Assembly (NCBI RefSeq): GCF_012999535.1
Contig: NZ_JABBWV010000003.1
Span: 146,439 to 210,438 of the forward strand
Source of the DNA: Microbispora sp. H11081
GTDB lineage: Bacteria > Actinomycetota > Actinomycetes > Streptosporangiales > Streptosporangiaceae
Reading direction: 5' to 3'
DNA: 64,000 bases
The translations under genes were made by a program, and so were the position numbers. Positions within the stretch are counted from its first letter, which is position 1. Each line of letters opens with the position of its first letter. The notes beneath the pieces are model-generated. The model was not told the origin of the DNA. It did not search any database and saw only the letters and a program-made list of their open reading frames with translations. Positions 36,001-44,328 of the stretch are shown here, in pieces.

Positions 36001-36800
36001 GCGAGATGGCCAGGACGGAACGCCGGCTGCGACTGGAGCAGATGGAGCAGCGGGCCCTGGACGAGTACGGCATCGAGTTCGAACCGCTCATCGCCGAGTA
36101 CGGGCCGGGCGTGCCGGTGCCTGGCGACCCGCCGGTGCCGTACGTCCGTGCGGAGCAGGAGAAGCGGGCCAGGGCGGCCGAACGGCAGATGACCCAGCTC
36201 GGCAAGGTCAACCCGCTGGCGCTGGAGGAGTTCGCCGCGCTGGAGGAGCGGCACGCCTTCCTCACCTCCCAGCTCGAAGACCTCAAGAAGACCCGGCGCG
36301 ATCTGCTGCTCGTGGTCAAGGAGGTCGACGACCGGGTCGAGCAGGTCTTCGCGGCGGCGTACGAGGACGTGGCGCGCGAGTTCGAGGGGATCTTCCAGCG
36401 GGTCTTCCCCGGCGGGGAGGGCCGCCTGCTGCTGACCGACCCGGAGGACATGCTGACGACCGGCGTCGAGGTCGAGGCCAGGCCGCCCGGCAAGAAGGTC
36501 AAGCGCCTGTCGCTGCTGTCCGGCGGCGAGCGGTCGCTGACGGCGGTCGCGTTCCTCATCTCGATCTTCAAGGCGCGCCCGTCGCCCTTCTACGTCATGG
36601 ACGAGGTGGAGGCGGCTCTCGACGACACCAACACCCAGCGGCTGCTCACGCTGTTCGAGGAACTGCGACAAGCCTCACAGCTCATCGTGATCACCCACCA
36701 GAAGCGCACGATGGAGATCGCCGATGCGTTGTACGGCGTGTCGATGCGCGGCGACGGCGTCACCCAGGTCGTCAGCCAGCGGCTCCGCGAGAAGGTCTAG
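33087..36800 (+). CDS. smc: Chromosome segregation protein SMC
   Basis: A 1237-aa condensin ATPase. The Walker A GPNGSGKS near residue 32 follows LRGFKSFASATTL; two long coiled coils (about 165-500 and 690-1020) flank the hinge (about 515-680, with GLPGMLGPIATLL). The C-terminal head carries the signature LSGGERSLTA near 1150 and the Walker B DEVEAALDDTN near 1180. The start is GTG 33087, behind a G-rich ribosome site. It organises and segregates the chromosome with ScpA and ScpB, which are not in this window. ftsY follows. Confidence 0.96.
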   Translation: MYLKTLTLRGFKSFASATTLRFEPGITAVVGPNGSGKSNVVDALAWVMGEHSAKSLRGGKMEDVIFAGTSSRPPLGRAEVTLTIDNSDGALPIDYTEVTISRLMFRSGQSEYAINGDTCRLLDIQELLSDSGIGREMHVIVGQGQLDQVLHAGPEERRAFIEEAAGVLKHRKRKEKALRKLDAMQANLTRVQDLVAELRRQLKPLGRQAEIARKAAVIQADLRDARLRLLADDVITLRDTLQREEADEAAVQARRAQVEAELAEGQRREGELEAAENEAQPRLKAAQETFYRLSALRERLRGVESLAAERRRHAADAASVERRGRDPEDLEREAAEVREQERVLAEELDEARERLAAAVEIRAEAEEKLAAEERRLAAAARAAADRREALARLRGQVESARSRARAAGDEIGRLTKAVEDATRRAEQARDELEAQELDESPADPGLAAELEAAQEGVDLARAAVEEARAVAEQAEAVVERARAELAAPRDALAAAKAAVGTARAADAESQRAVAALQARCEALEMSLAGGADGAAALLGAGLPGMLGPIATLLAVRPGAEAAVAAVLAVDGVAVASLTAAVAAVEHLREADAGRAALLIAGDRIGDGGRPEAPVAGAEWAADLVTVPDDLRPAVEALLSGVVVVPDLLTARKVVDAHPELRAVTTAGDLLGAHAAHGGSGGGVSLLRMRTALDEAAADLATARAGAEQHAEALAEAVAAERECQLALEEAQARVTEAQSGVSVAQGGVNAAQNGLNAAQAGLDRLRGRQREADQRAAAAAKQLARLEAAVKAAQDEAARLGRSVLDAQESRDQAQAAVVELEEQLAEAEYAAELEAEPTTDLRDELAAACGVTRQAEMEARLTVRTAEERERGIAGRADALLRAAQRERQDRARAAADRERRRRQAEIAAAVAEGARAALGALEGSLSRAAEERDEAERARGQIDAELKQVRLRVRELGSELDALVNRVHGSEMARTERRLRLEQMEQRALDEYGIEFEPLIAEYGPGVPVPGDPPVPYVRAEQEKRARAAERQMTQLGKVNPLALEEFAALEERHAFLTSQLEDLKKTRRDLLLVVKEVDDRVEQVFAAAYEDVAREFEGIFQRVFPGGEGRLLLTDPEDMLTTGVEVEARPPGKKVKRLSLLSGGERSLTAVAFLISIFKARPSPFYVMDEVEAALDDTNTQRLLTLFEELRQASQLIVITHQKRTMEIADALYGVSMRGDGVTQVVSQRLREKV

Positions 36801-36913
36801 GCTCCCGGTTTCTCTGGGGGCGCTTGTCTCCGCCCTGGCCTGACCGGGGGCGCGCGCTCCATCGAGCCATGCCCTGGCAGGAGTAATGCGGGTGATCTGG
36901 GAAACTGCATGGT

Positions 36914-38095
36914 GTGGACGGTTACATCGGCATCATCGTGATCGTGGCCCTCGTCGCCATCCTGGCGGTGGGCGGCCTCTGGCTGTTGTTCCGGCCGAAG
37001 GCGAAGGACCTGCCGCCCGCGCCGCCGGCCCCGCCCGAGCCCAGGGCTCCCGTGACCGAGGAACCGGCGAAGACGGGGCTCGGTGAGGAAGACGGCGGCA
37101 CGACGACCACACTGCCGCCGCCCGCCCCTCCGATCGAGGAGCTCATCAAGGCTCCCGAGATCGAGGTCCCGCCGCCCTCGGCCGGCCGCATGGTGCGGCT
37201 GCGCAGCAGGCTCGCCCGTTCGCAGAACGTCCTCGGTCGCGGCCTGCTCGAACTGCTGTCCCGTGACCGCCTCGACGACGACGTCTGGGACGAAATCGAG
37301 GAGACCCTGATCACCGCCGACGTCGGCGTCGCCCCGACGAGGGCGATGGTGGAGGAACTGCGGACGAAGGTGAAGGTGCTGGGCACCCGCACCCCGGACG
37401 AGGTGCGCAGGCTGCTCAGGGAGGAACTGCTCACGCAGATCGCTCCCGACCTCGACCGGACGCTGCACACCAAACCGCACGGCGAGCGGCCTGCGGTCGT
37501 GCTCGTCGTGGGCGTCAACGGCACCGGCAAGACCACGACCTCGGGCAAGCTCGCCCGCGTCCTGGTCGGGGACGGCGGGAAGGTCGTCCTGGGCGCCGCC
37601 GACACCTTCCGCGCGGCGGCCACGGACCAGTTGCAGACGTGGGGCGACCGGGTCGGTGCGGGCGTGGTGCGCGGCCCGGAGGGCGGCGATCCGGCGTCCG
37701 TGGCGTTCGACGCCGTCGCCAAGGGCATCGAGGAGAAGGCCGACACCGTGATCATCGACACGGCGGGCCGTCTCCACACGAAGACCGGTCTCATGGATGA
37801 GCTCGGCAAGGTGAAGCGGGTCATCGAGAAGAAGGCGGCCGTGGACGAGGTGCTCCTCGTCCTCGACGCGACCACGGGGCAGAACGGCATGCGTCAGGCG
37901 CAGGTCTTCGCCGAGGTGGTCAACATCACGGGCATCGCGCTGACCAAGCTGGACGGCACGGCCAAGGGCGGCATCGTGATCTCGGTCCAGCGCGAGCTGG
38001 GCGTGCCCGTGAAGCTGGTGGGCCTCGGTGAAGGGCCGGACGACCTCGCGCCGTTCGACCCCGAGGTCTTCGTCGACGCCCTCCTCGGCGACTAA
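36914..38095 (+). CDS. ftsY: Signal recognition particle receptor FtsY
   Basis: A 393-aa SRP GTPase that docks ribosome-SRP complexes at the membrane. An N-terminal membrane helix (about 4-25) is followed by a Pro/Glu-rich A domain (to about 90), then the NG domain: GVNGTGKTTT (G1) near 196, DTFRAAA, DTAGRLHTK (G3) near 285 and TKLDGTAKGG (G4). The start is GTG 36914; the local ribosome site is weak. Genes usually found next (ffh, glnD) are absent; a repeat-filled gap follows instead. Confidence 0.95.
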   Translation: MDGYIGIIVIVALVAILAVGGLWLLFRPKAKDLPPAPPAPPEPRAPVTEEPAKTGLGEEDGGTTTTLPPPAPPIEELIKAPEIEVPPPSAGRMVRLRSRLARSQNVLGRGLLELLSRDRLDDDVWDEIEETLITADVGVAPTRAMVEELRTKVKVLGTRTPDEVRRLLREELLTQIAPDLDRTLHTKPHGERPAVVLVVGVNGTGKTTTSGKLARVLVGDGGKVVLGAADTFRAAATDQLQTWGDRVGAGVVRGPEGGDPASVAFDAVAKGIEEKADTVIIDTAGRLHTKTGLMDELGKVKRVIEKKAAVDEVLLVLDATTGQNGMRQAQVFAEVVNITGIALTKLDGTAKGGIVISVQRELGVPVKLVGLGEGPDDLAPFDPEVFVDALLGD

Positions 38096-38109
38096 CCCCC
38101 CCAACTCCA

Positions 38110-38492
38110 CCGTGATCTTGCATTTTGTTGCATAGATGGGCCATGAGCAGCCCGTACGACCGGCGTGATCTTGCACTTTGTCGCACGGGCCTGCTCTGAC
38201 CTGCGGGTTCTCCTACCGTGATCTTGCACGGGTGACGCCCTCGGCCGTCATGGCCTGGGTGGACGGAGTTCGCGATCTTGCGGTAATGCGACTGGTGTCG
38301 AATGGGTGCCGGTCGGCAGGTGCATGATCACGAGCCATGTCCGTACAGGTCACGGGCTGGAAAGCGCCTTCATTGCATGATCAATTTCGGTAGCGGTCCA
38401 GGTCGGCGAGTGTCTCTGCGACAAACTGCAAGATCACGGTCCGTGGAAGTGCAGGTCGCGCGGCATCCCTGCGACAAACTGCAAGATCACGG
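38110..38492. repeat. Cluster of a dispersed 23-bp repeat and variants (locus 1)
   Basis: Two exact plus-strand copies (first half TGCGACAAAC, second half TGCAAGATCACGG without the shared bases repeated) lie at 38417-38439 and 38470-38492. Reverse-orientation relatives containing GTGATCTTGCA lie at 38110-38132, 38163-38185 and, truncated, at 38216-38228; a weaker GATCTTGC copy is at 38271-38292. Shorter TGCATGATCA variants lie at 38321-38332 and 38373-38383. The last exact copy covers the stop codon of the minus-strand PLP-enzyme gene. The whole convergent gap (38096-38486) consists of this family plus unique spacers; no gene is seen. A third exact copy is at 55917-55939. Confidence 0.8.
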
Positions 38493-39560
38493 CGAGTGGA
38501 GGAAGGTGTGGAGGTCGTGGAGGTGGGGGGTGATGTCGATGCCCTGTTCGGACAGCCACTGGGGGTCTCCGTAGGTGTCGCGGTAGCGTTCCGCGCCGTC
38601 GCAGATCAGCGTGACCACGCTGCCGCGCTCGCCTCGCTCCCGCATCTCCCCGATGATCTGCACCGCCGCCGCGATGTTGGTGCCGGTGGAGCCGCCGACC
38701 TCCCGGCGGGTGACCTCCCTGACCCAGTGCGTCGCCGCGATCGACAGGGCGTCCGGGACCCGCACCATCCGGTCGATGACCGTCGGCAGGAACGACGGCT
38801 CGACCCGCGGCCTGCCGATGCCCTCGATCCGCGACCCGGCTCCGTCGTGCTCCTCACCGGAGACCCAGGACGGGTAGAACGCGGAGCCCTCGGGATCGGC
38901 CACGCACAGCCTGGTCTGGTGCCGACGGTAGCGGATGTAGCGGCCGATCGTCGCTGAGGTGCCGCCGGTGCCCGCGCCGACCACGATCCACGTGGGCTCC
39001 GGGTGCCGTTCGAGGGCCATCTGCTGGAAGATGCTCTCGGCGATGTTGTTGTTGCCCCGCCAGTCCGTCGCCCGTTCCGCGTAGGTGAACTGGTCCATGT
39101 AGTGCCCGCCGGTCTCGGCGGCGAGCCGGTGTGACTCTTCGTAGATCGCCTTCGGGTCGTCCACCAGGTGGCACTTGCCGCCGTAGAACTCGATGATCTC
39201 CCGCTTCTCCGGTGACGTGCCCGCCGGCATGACCGCGATGAACGGCAGGCCGAGCAGGCGGGCGAAGTACGCCTCGCTCACGGCGGTGGATCCGCTGGAC
39301 GCCTCGATGATCGTGGTGGTGGGTCCGATCCAGCCGTTGGCCAGGCCGTACAGGAAGAGGGAGCGGGCGAGCCGGTGCTTCAGTGAACCGGTGGGGTGCA
39401 CCGACTCGTCTTTCAGATAGAGGTCGACACCCCAGTGCGAGGGGAGCGGGAAGGCATGCAGATGAGTGTCGCAGCTTCGGTTGGCGTCGGCCTCGACGGC
39501 CTGGATGGCGTCGGCCACCCAGGCCCTCATGACCGGATCATGCCGATCCAGGTGATTCAT
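38487..39560 (-). CDS. PLP-dependent cysteine synthase family protein (Cds1-like)
   Basis: A 357-aa fold-type II PLP enzyme. The PLP lysine is in the PTGSLKHR motif near residue 60, the Asn-loop in [18 protein letters not shown], and the phosphate loop is [10 protein letters not shown] near 198-207. It belongs to the branch of mycobacterial Cds1, an L-cysteine desulfhydrase releasing H2S, rather than CysK or CysM. The substrate remains to be shown. The gene is monocistronic, convergent with ftsY, and its stop codon lies inside a dispersed repeat. Confidence 0.87.
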   Translation of the reverse strand: MNHLDRHDPVMRAWVADAIQAVEADANRSCDTHLHAFPLPSHWGVDLYLKDESVHPTGSLKHRLARSLFLYGLANGWIGPTTTIIEASSGSTAVSEAYFARLLGLPFIAVMPAGTSPEKREIIEFYGGKCHLVDDPKAIYEESHRLAAETGGHYMDQFTYAERATDWRGNNNIAESIFQQMALERHPEPTWIVVGAGTGGTSATIGRYIRYRRHQTRLCVADPEGSAFYPSWVSGEEHDGAGSRIEGIGRPRVEPSFLPTVIDRMVRVPDALSIAATHWVREVTRREVGGSTGTNIAAAVQIIGEMRERGERGSVVTLICDGAERYRDTYGDPQWLSEQGIDITPHLHDLHTFLHSP

Positions 39561-39865
39561 GCCGTAACTCTGGCATGTCGTCCGGCATGAACACCAAGGG
39601 CCCCACTAGACCGACAGACAGTGAGAAGCGCCACATTTTACTTTCGATCGAGGTCCCAGTGTTACTCTAATGAGACTTGTTCGGCTTGCGCGTGACTTTG
39701 GCCGCGCGGGCCTGGTTCTGAAGCGATGGCGCTGACCAGGCCGGACGACTTAACAGCGTGCTTAGGCCCCAATCGGCACGATGTCCTTGCACAACGATGG
39801 ACGAGTGACCTCGCATGTGTTCGGGCCGGACGGGTAACGGGGGAGAAGTTCCGTAGGGGGAAGAG
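39561..39865. other. Intergenic region before sigR
   Basis: A 305-bp divergent gap between the PLP enzyme and the sigma factor. No gene is supported. No GGAAT-N18-GTT autoregulatory motif of the SigR type is visible; a GGGGGAAG ribosome site ends it. Nothing else stands out. Confidence 0.5.
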
Positions 39866-40459
39866 ATGATCTCAACCGACGAGCAGCGGCAGACATGGTT
39901 CGAGCGCGAAGTCGTGCCTGTGACGAACCAGCTCTACGCGTCCGCCATGCGTCTGACGCGCAACCCCGCCGACGCCGAGGACCTGGTCCAGGAGACCGTG
40001 GCCAAGGCCTTCACGTCCTACCACCAGTTCCGCGAGGGCACGAACCTCAAGGCGTGGCTGCACCGCATCCTCACCAACAACTTCATCAACGACTACCGGA
40101 AGAAGCAGCGCTCGCCCAAGCTGTCGGCCGCAGAGGAGATCGAGGACTGGCAGCTCGCCGCGGCCGAGTCGCACATGTCGACCGGGCTGCGCTCGGCCGA
40201 GTCCGAGGCCCTCGACCAGATCCCGGACAGCGTCGTGATGAACGCCCTGCGCTCCCTGCCGGAGGACTTCCGGGTCGCCGTCTACCTCGCCGACGTGGAG
40301 GGCTTCGCGTACAAGGAGATCGCCGACCGGATGGGCACGCCGATCGGCACCGTCATGTCCCGGTTACACCGGGGCCGCCGGCAGCTCCGCGGCATGCTGG
40401 AAGGCTACGCCCGCGAGGAGGGCGTCGTACGCGTCCCCGAGCAGGCCTGCGCGGCCTGA
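39866..40459 (+). CDS. sigR: SigR/SigH-type ECF sigma factor (no adjacent anti-sigma)
   Basis: A 197-aa ECF12-group sigma factor, very close to Streptomyces SigR (redox and thiol-stress sigma). Region 2 is at about 20-85 ([31 protein letters not shown]), with the diagnostic [21 protein letters not shown] linker (written here in part), and region 4 at about 130-180 ([19 protein letters not shown]). In most actinobacteria the zinc anti-sigma gene rsrA follows directly; here the next gene is a convergent EamA transporter, and no HxxxCxxC protein is in the window. A strong ribosome site (GGGGGAAG) precedes the ATG. Confidence 0.9.
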   Translation: MISTDEQRQTWFEREVVPVTNQLYASAMRLTRNPADAEDLVQETVAKAFTSYHQFREGTNLKAWLHRILTNNFINDYRKKQRSPKLSAAEEIEDWQLAAAESHMSTGLRSAESEALDQIPDSVVMNALRSLPEDFRVAVYLADVEGFAYKEIADRMGTPIGTVMSRLHRGRRQLRGMLEGYAREEGVVRVPEQACAA

Positions 40460-40480
40460 CGCGAGCGGTTCAGGCGGCGC

Positions 40481-41317
40481 TCACGCGGCGGCGATCAGGG
40501 CGATCGCGCCGAGCGCGAACCCCACGCCGGTGATCTGCACGGGGCTCAGCCGTTCGCCGAGGACGTGCCGCGCGAGCAGCAGCGTGCTCGCCGGGTAGAG
40601 CGACACCAGGACGGCGACCAGGGTGAGCATCCCCCGCTGCGCCGCGAAGAGATAAAGCACATTGGCGATCATGTCGAGCAGCCCGGCCGCGACCGTCACC
40701 CTCAGGGTGCCGGGGGCCGGGCGCAGGCTCCTGCGCGTGACGAGGGCCAGCAGGACGACCAGGGTGATCGACGCGATCCGCGCCCCGAGCAGGGGCCAGG
40801 TGCCCGAGTCGGCCGGGGCCAGCTTGAGCAGTACGAAGAACCCGCCGAAGCCCGCCCCGGACGCCAGGGCGGCGATGATCGGCCCTGCCTTGGGGCCGCT
40901 CGCGCCGCCGTTCGGCTCGCGGCTGACCAGCAGTACGGCGAGCAGGCCGAGCGCCACGCCAACCAGCGCGAGGACGGACGGCCGGTCGCCGCTGAGCAGG
41001 CCGAAGACCACGGGGACGGCCATCGCGGTCGTCGCCGTGGTCGGGGCGATCACCGACATCATGCCGGTGGCCAGGCCGCGGTAGAACAGCACGATGCCGA
41101 AGGCCCCCGCGACCCCGGAAGCCATGCCCCAGGCCAGCGCGGCCGTGCTCGCGTGGCCGGGCAGGATCGGGAGCAGGGCGGCGACCAGCAGCAGGCCGCC
41201 GAGCTGGGAGAGCGCGACGACGGCCAGCACCTTCGATCGCCTGGTGGCGAGCCCGCCGAAGAAGTCGGCTGTGCCGAAGATCACCGCGCATGCCGTCGCG
41301 AGCGCCGCCGCCGTCAC
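40481..41317 (-). CDS. EamA/DMT family transporter
   Basis: About 278 aa with ten hydrophobic segments in two EamA halves, typical of drug/metabolite exporters. GTG 41317 (MTAAALATACAVIFG) is preferred because GGGGGA lies just upstream on the minus strand; an ATG at 41338 would add seven residues. It is divergent from an XRE-cupin regulator, with an inverted repeat between them, so it is the probable target of that regulator. The substrate is unknown; an amino-acid or small-metabolite exporter is likely by context. Confidence 0.87.
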   Translation of the reverse strand: MTAAALATACAVIFGTADFFGGLATRRSKVLAVVALSQLGGLLLVAALLPILPGHASTAALAWGMASGVAGAFGIVLFYRGLATGMMSVIAPTTATTAMAVPVVFGLLSGDRPSVLALVGVALGLLAVLLVSREPNGGASGPKAGPIIAALASGAGFGGFFVLLKLAPADSGTWPLLGARIASITLVVLLALVTRRSLRPAPGTLRVTVAAGLLDMIANVLYLFAAQRGMLTLVAVLVSLYPASTLLLARHVLGERLSPVQITGVGFALGAIALIAAA

Positions 41318-41343
41318 ACATCCCCCAAGAGACCGCATGAATA

Positions 41344-41376
41344 GTGCAATGGATTGTACAAGGAGATCAGTATCAT
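41344..41376. promoter_or_regulatory. Operator and -10 region between EamA and XRE genes
   Basis: The inverted repeat GTGCAAT-GG-ATTGTAC (41344-41359, one mismatch) lies midway between the two starts. TATCAT (41371-41376) is a -10-like box six bases before the XRE ATG, suggesting a leaderless XRE message. Confidence 0.5.
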
Positions 41377-41382
41377 GAACCC

Positions 41383-42015
41383 ATGGCTGATCCTGCGACG
41401 ATCACCGCGGCCATCGCCGCCAACGTACGGGGCCAGCGGGCCCACCGGGGGATGACTCTCGACGAGCTCGCGGCGCGGTCGAACGTCAGCCGCGGCATGC
41501 TGATCCAGATCGAGCAGGGCCGCACGAACCCGAGCGTCAACACGCTCACGCGGGTCGCCGACGCGCTGGGCGTCACGCTGGCGCGGCTCGTGGAGGTCGC
41601 CGACACCCCGGTCGTCCGGGTCGTGCACGAGTCCGAGGTGCTCACGTTCCGGCACCCCGGGGGCGGGTCGGCCCGGCTGCTCGTGGGGACCGACGCGCCC
41701 GCGATCCTGGAGTTGTGGGACTGGCGGCTCGGGCCGGGCGAGCATCACGACGGTGACGCGCACCCCGGCGGCACCCGCGAGATGCTCACCGTCCTGGAGG
41801 GGCGGCTCACGCTGACCGTGTACGGCGGGAGCCACGTGGTGGGGTGCGGTGACGCGGTCGTGTTCAGCGCCGACCGGCCGCACCGGTACGCCAACGAGCA
41901 CGACGAGCCGCTGCGCTTCGTGATGGTGGTCACCGAGCCTCCGGAACCACCCGATGTCACGCTGCCGGCAGACGTCCGGGAACCGGCGGATGTCGCAGAA
42001 CCCGCAGATGACTGA
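41383..42015 (+). CDS. XRE family regulator with C-terminal cupin domain
   Basis: A 210-aa regulator: helix-turn-helix at about 10-65 (MTLDELAARSNVSRGMLIQIEQGRTNPSV region) and a cupin sensor at about 110-185 (GPGEHHDGDAHPGG, followed by HRYANE). The tail is Pro/Ala/Asp repetitive. It is divergent from the EamA transporter. This architecture is common in regulators that sense a small metabolite and control its export or catabolism. Confidence 0.9.
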   Translation: MADPATITAAIAANVRGQRAHRGMTLDELAARSNVSRGMLIQIEQGRTNPSVNTLTRVADALGVTLARLVEVADTPVVRVVHESEVLTFRHPGGGSARLLVGTDAPAILELWDWRLGPGEHHDGDAHPGGTREMLTVLEGRLTLTVYGGSHVVGCGDAVVFSADRPHRYANEHDEPLRFVMVVTEPPEPPDVTLPADVREPADVAEPADD

Positions 42016-42136
42016 CCAGTAAGGGCTGCGTGGTGACGCTCAGTAGCAGATGATTACTGAATGAATCCGCAAGCGCCGCTCCAAGGTTGGGTACATCCCT
42101 TTTTGTGCGTGTCTGCTGTGCAGGGGGCGGTGGCCG

Positions 42137-42442
42137 GTGAGTGAATCGCGAGTCGCGGTGGAAAAACTTGGCGCGGAACTCGCCGCGCTCGGGGTGGCCG
42201 ACGCCTACGAGATCGGTGACGAGGCTACTCTCTCCGTCTGGATAGGCCTGGTCGTGACCTTCCGTGACGGCTTTTACCGTTGGCGCGAAGGTGCCGTGAA
42301 ATGTCGGCACCTGGGTACGGACCCCGCAGGATGCGCCTCAAGGGTGGCCCGCAGGTACGCCGAGCTGAAGGCGGACGTGCCGCCCTGGTGGGAGGAGCTG
42401 GAAAAGGTTCTGCGGGGGGGACCGGCCGGAGGCTATCCGTAG
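42137..42442 (+). CDS. Hypothetical protein, 101 aa
   Basis: A 101-aa protein from GTG 42137 with a clear reading frame and high-GC codon pattern. It starts MSESRVAVEKLGAEL, has a central beta-rich WIGLVVTFRDGFYRW, and two Cys (KCRHLG, AGCASR). No domain is recognised. It may be co-transcribed with the deacetylase gene 37 bp downstream. Confidence 0.65.
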   Translation: MSESRVAVEKLGAELAALGVADAYEIGDEATLSVWIGLVVTFRDGFYRWREGAVKCRHLGTDPAGCASRVARRYAELKADVPPWWEELEKVLRGGPAGGYP

Positions 42443-42479
42443 CGTTCGTGGCCCCCCGCCTGCTCCGGGGGGTCGTCGT

Positions 42480-43295
42480 ATGCGGATCGGATCCGTGCTG
42501 CTGTCGTTGCTGCTGCTCGGCGGATGTGCCCACGCGAGGACTGTGACGTCCGTGGGGGAACGTCCGGCGGCGCCGCATCCGCGTTTCGGCACGCCGGGGC
42601 GTTTCGACCCCGACCTGCTGCGCTTCCGGCTCGCGGGGTCGCAGCGGGGAGCGCCGCCGCGCCTGCCCGCGATCCCGCCTCCCCGGACCGTGGACTGCCG
42701 GCGGCACAAGTGCGTGGCGCTGACGTTCGACGACGGACCGGCGGAGTACACCGGGCACGTCCTCGACCTGCTCGCCGCCCACCATGCCAGGGCCACCTTC
42801 TTCCTGCTCGGGCAGATGGTCACCGACGAGACCCGGGACTTCGTACGGCGGATGGCCTCCGAGGGTCACGAGATCGGCAACCACTCCTGGGACCACGCCT
42901 CGCTGCCGGGGCTGTCGGCAGACGGCCTGCACCGCCAGCTCGACCGGACCCAGGAGGTTGTGCGGAAGGTGACCGGTGTGCGGATGCGGCTCATGCGCCC
43001 GCCGTACGGCGCGACGAACCCGGCGGTCGACGCAGGGACCAGGCAGGCAGGCCTCTCGCAGATCATGTGGGCGGTCGACACCCTCGACTGGCTCAACCGC
43101 AACCCCGCTGTGATCGCCCAGCGCAGCGCGGCGGCGAAGCCGGGCGACATCGTGCTCATGCACGACATCCATGCCACCACCGTGCAGGCGCTGCCTCACC
43201 TGCTGGACGAGCTCGACCGCAAGGGCTTCACGTACGTGACCGTCTCGGAGTTGCTCGGCGCCACCACGCCAGGGAAGAAGTACACCAACCGGTAG
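42480..43295 (+). CDS. Polysaccharide deacetylase lipoprotein (NodB domain)
   Basis: A 271-aa exported lipoprotein: signal with lipobox LLGGC (Cys at 16). The NodB deacetylase domain runs from about 75 with the metal/catalytic motif TFDDGP near residues 82-87, HSWDH (the two metal His) near 138, RPPYG and the His-containing VLMHDIH. It probably removes acetyl groups from peptidoglycan or another cell-surface sugar. A convergent terminator with sodC follows. Confidence 0.9.
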   Translation: MRIGSVLLSLLLLGGCAHARTVTSVGERPAAPHPRFGTPGRFDPDLLRFRLAGSQRGAPPRLPAIPPPRTVDCRRHKCVALTFDDGPAEYTGHVLDLLAAHHARATFFLLGQMVTDETRDFVRRMASEGHEIGNHSWDHASLPGLSADGLHRQLDRTQEVVRKVTGVRMRLMRPPYGATNPAVDAGTRQAGLSQIMWAVDTLDWLNRNPAVIAQRSAAAKPGDIVLMHDIHATTVQALPHLLDELDRKGFTYVTVSELLGATTPGKKYTNR

Positions 43296-43344
43296 ACGGC
43301 CGTAATCATGGTCCCGGCGGGGCGTGCGAGGGCGAACGGGCTTC

Positions 43345-43368
43345 CCGGCGAGCCGCTCGGCTCGCCGG
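43345..43368. terminator. Bidirectional hairpin terminator
   Basis: Perfect 10-bp stem CCGGCGAGCC (43345-43354) / GGCTCGCCGG (43359-43368) with loop GCTC, between the convergent deacetylase and sodC genes. Confidence 0.65.
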
Positions 43369-43413
43369 CCGGCTCGCCGCGACGTCATCTCTCCGGACCT
43401 AACCCTCACCCGG

Positions 43414-44064
43414 TCAGACGCGGCCCTTGACGACGCCGCAGCCGACGCGGGCGCCGGCGTCACCGGTCTTGCGCGTGGTCGCGTCCGGGCCCACGGCGCC
43501 GGTGTCGTCGGGGCGGTGGAAGTAGCGGTCGGGGATGTGCGCGAGGTTGTCCGGCCCGGCGTGCACCACGAACGCGCTGCCGTTGGCGTCGCCCAGTTGC
43601 TCCACGGTGAACCTGTCGGTCACGAAGGACGCGGAGGCGGTGCCGTCCGCGGCCGCCAGCAGCGGCGGCATGTCCCCGGCCCCCTGGCCGTGCGTTCCGG
43701 GGCCGAGGTGGCTCCCGGCGCTGGAGAAGGGGCTGCCCGTCTCGCGGTCGACGGAGCGGGGATCGCACACGCCGGTGCCGTGCACGTGGAAGCCGTGGAA
43801 CCCCGGGGTGAGCCCCCGCACGCCCACGCTCACCCGCGACTTCTTCGCGTCGTACCGCTCGACGTGCACGGTGCCGAGGACGCGCCCACCGGCGTTCCTG
43901 ATGACCGCCGTGATCGGCTGGCCGGGCCGCGTCTGCGCGGCCTGTCCCGCCTGCGTGGCTGCGGCCTGGGTGGTGGCGGACAGCACCGGTACGGCCGGGG
44001 CGGCCGCGGCGGCCAGTCCCAGGGCGAGCCCGGCGGCCACGGTGAGACGGGTTGTGCGGGACAT
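43414..44064 (-). CDS. sodC: Secreted Cu/Zn superoxide dismutase
   Basis: A 216-aa exported SOD; residues 1-30 form an Ala-rich signal peptide. Copper ligands are His93, His95 (GFHVHG) and His168 (FVVHAG); zinc-site residues are the His119/His125 region and Asp131. Cys100 and Cys209 would form the conserved disulfide. It detoxifies extracellular superoxide. It is divergent from the ricin-type lectin gene, with a large inverted repeat between them. Confidence 0.9.
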   Translation of the reverse strand: MSRTTRLTVAAGLALGLAAAAAPAVPVLSATTQAAATQAGQAAQTRPGQPITAVIRNAGGRVLGTVHVERYDAKKSRVSVGVRGLTPGFHGFHVHGTGVCDPRSVDRETGSPFSSAGSHLGPGTHGQGAGDMPPLLAAADGTASASFVTDRFTVEQLGDANGSAFVVHAGPDNLAHIPDRYFHRPDDTGAVGPDATTRKTGDAGARVGCGVVKGRV

Positions 44065-44167
44065 GATCGCTCCTCTTCAGACGCTGCACTGCCTGCGCCA
44101 GCAGAGCACGGCCGGGGATGACGAGGGGCGCGAACGACGTCATCTGTGCCCGCCGTTTACCCGCTCT

Positions 44168-44302
44168 TGCCGGTTCCCGCCGCCGGGAACCGGCAGAGGG
44201 CTCGATGCGGGGAAGGAATCGGCGGCATTTGGTCCGCGTACGAACCAGATCGCGAAGACGTGCGTCAAACGATCTACGAGCGGTCACTGTCGGCGGTGAC
44301 CG
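44168..44302. promoter_or_regulatory. Inverted repeats between sodC and the lectin gene
   Basis: A perfect 12-bp inverted repeat, TGCCGGTTCCCG (44168-44179) with its complement (44184-44195) around CCGC, and a 7-bp one, CGGTCAC (44281-44287) / GTGACCG (44296-44302). The second is 26 bp before the lectin start. They could be operators or RNA hairpins. Confidence 0.45.
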
Positions 44303-44328
44303 CGTTCCTTCCCGAGAGAGGTAATCGC

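Noticed and set aside
33108-36671. A 1,187-codon minus-strand frame opposite smc
   Set aside because: Antisense shadow of the SMC coiled coils; no ribosome site and no domain.
38096-38486. Insertion sequence remnant between ftsY and the PLP enzyme
   Set aside because: No transposase fragment or terminal inverted repeats; the content is the short dispersed repeat family.
44214-44240. SigR-type promoter (GGAAT-N18-GTA) before the lectin gene
   Set aside because: The -10 element should be GTT, the match is partial, and the position is over 90 bp from the start codon.
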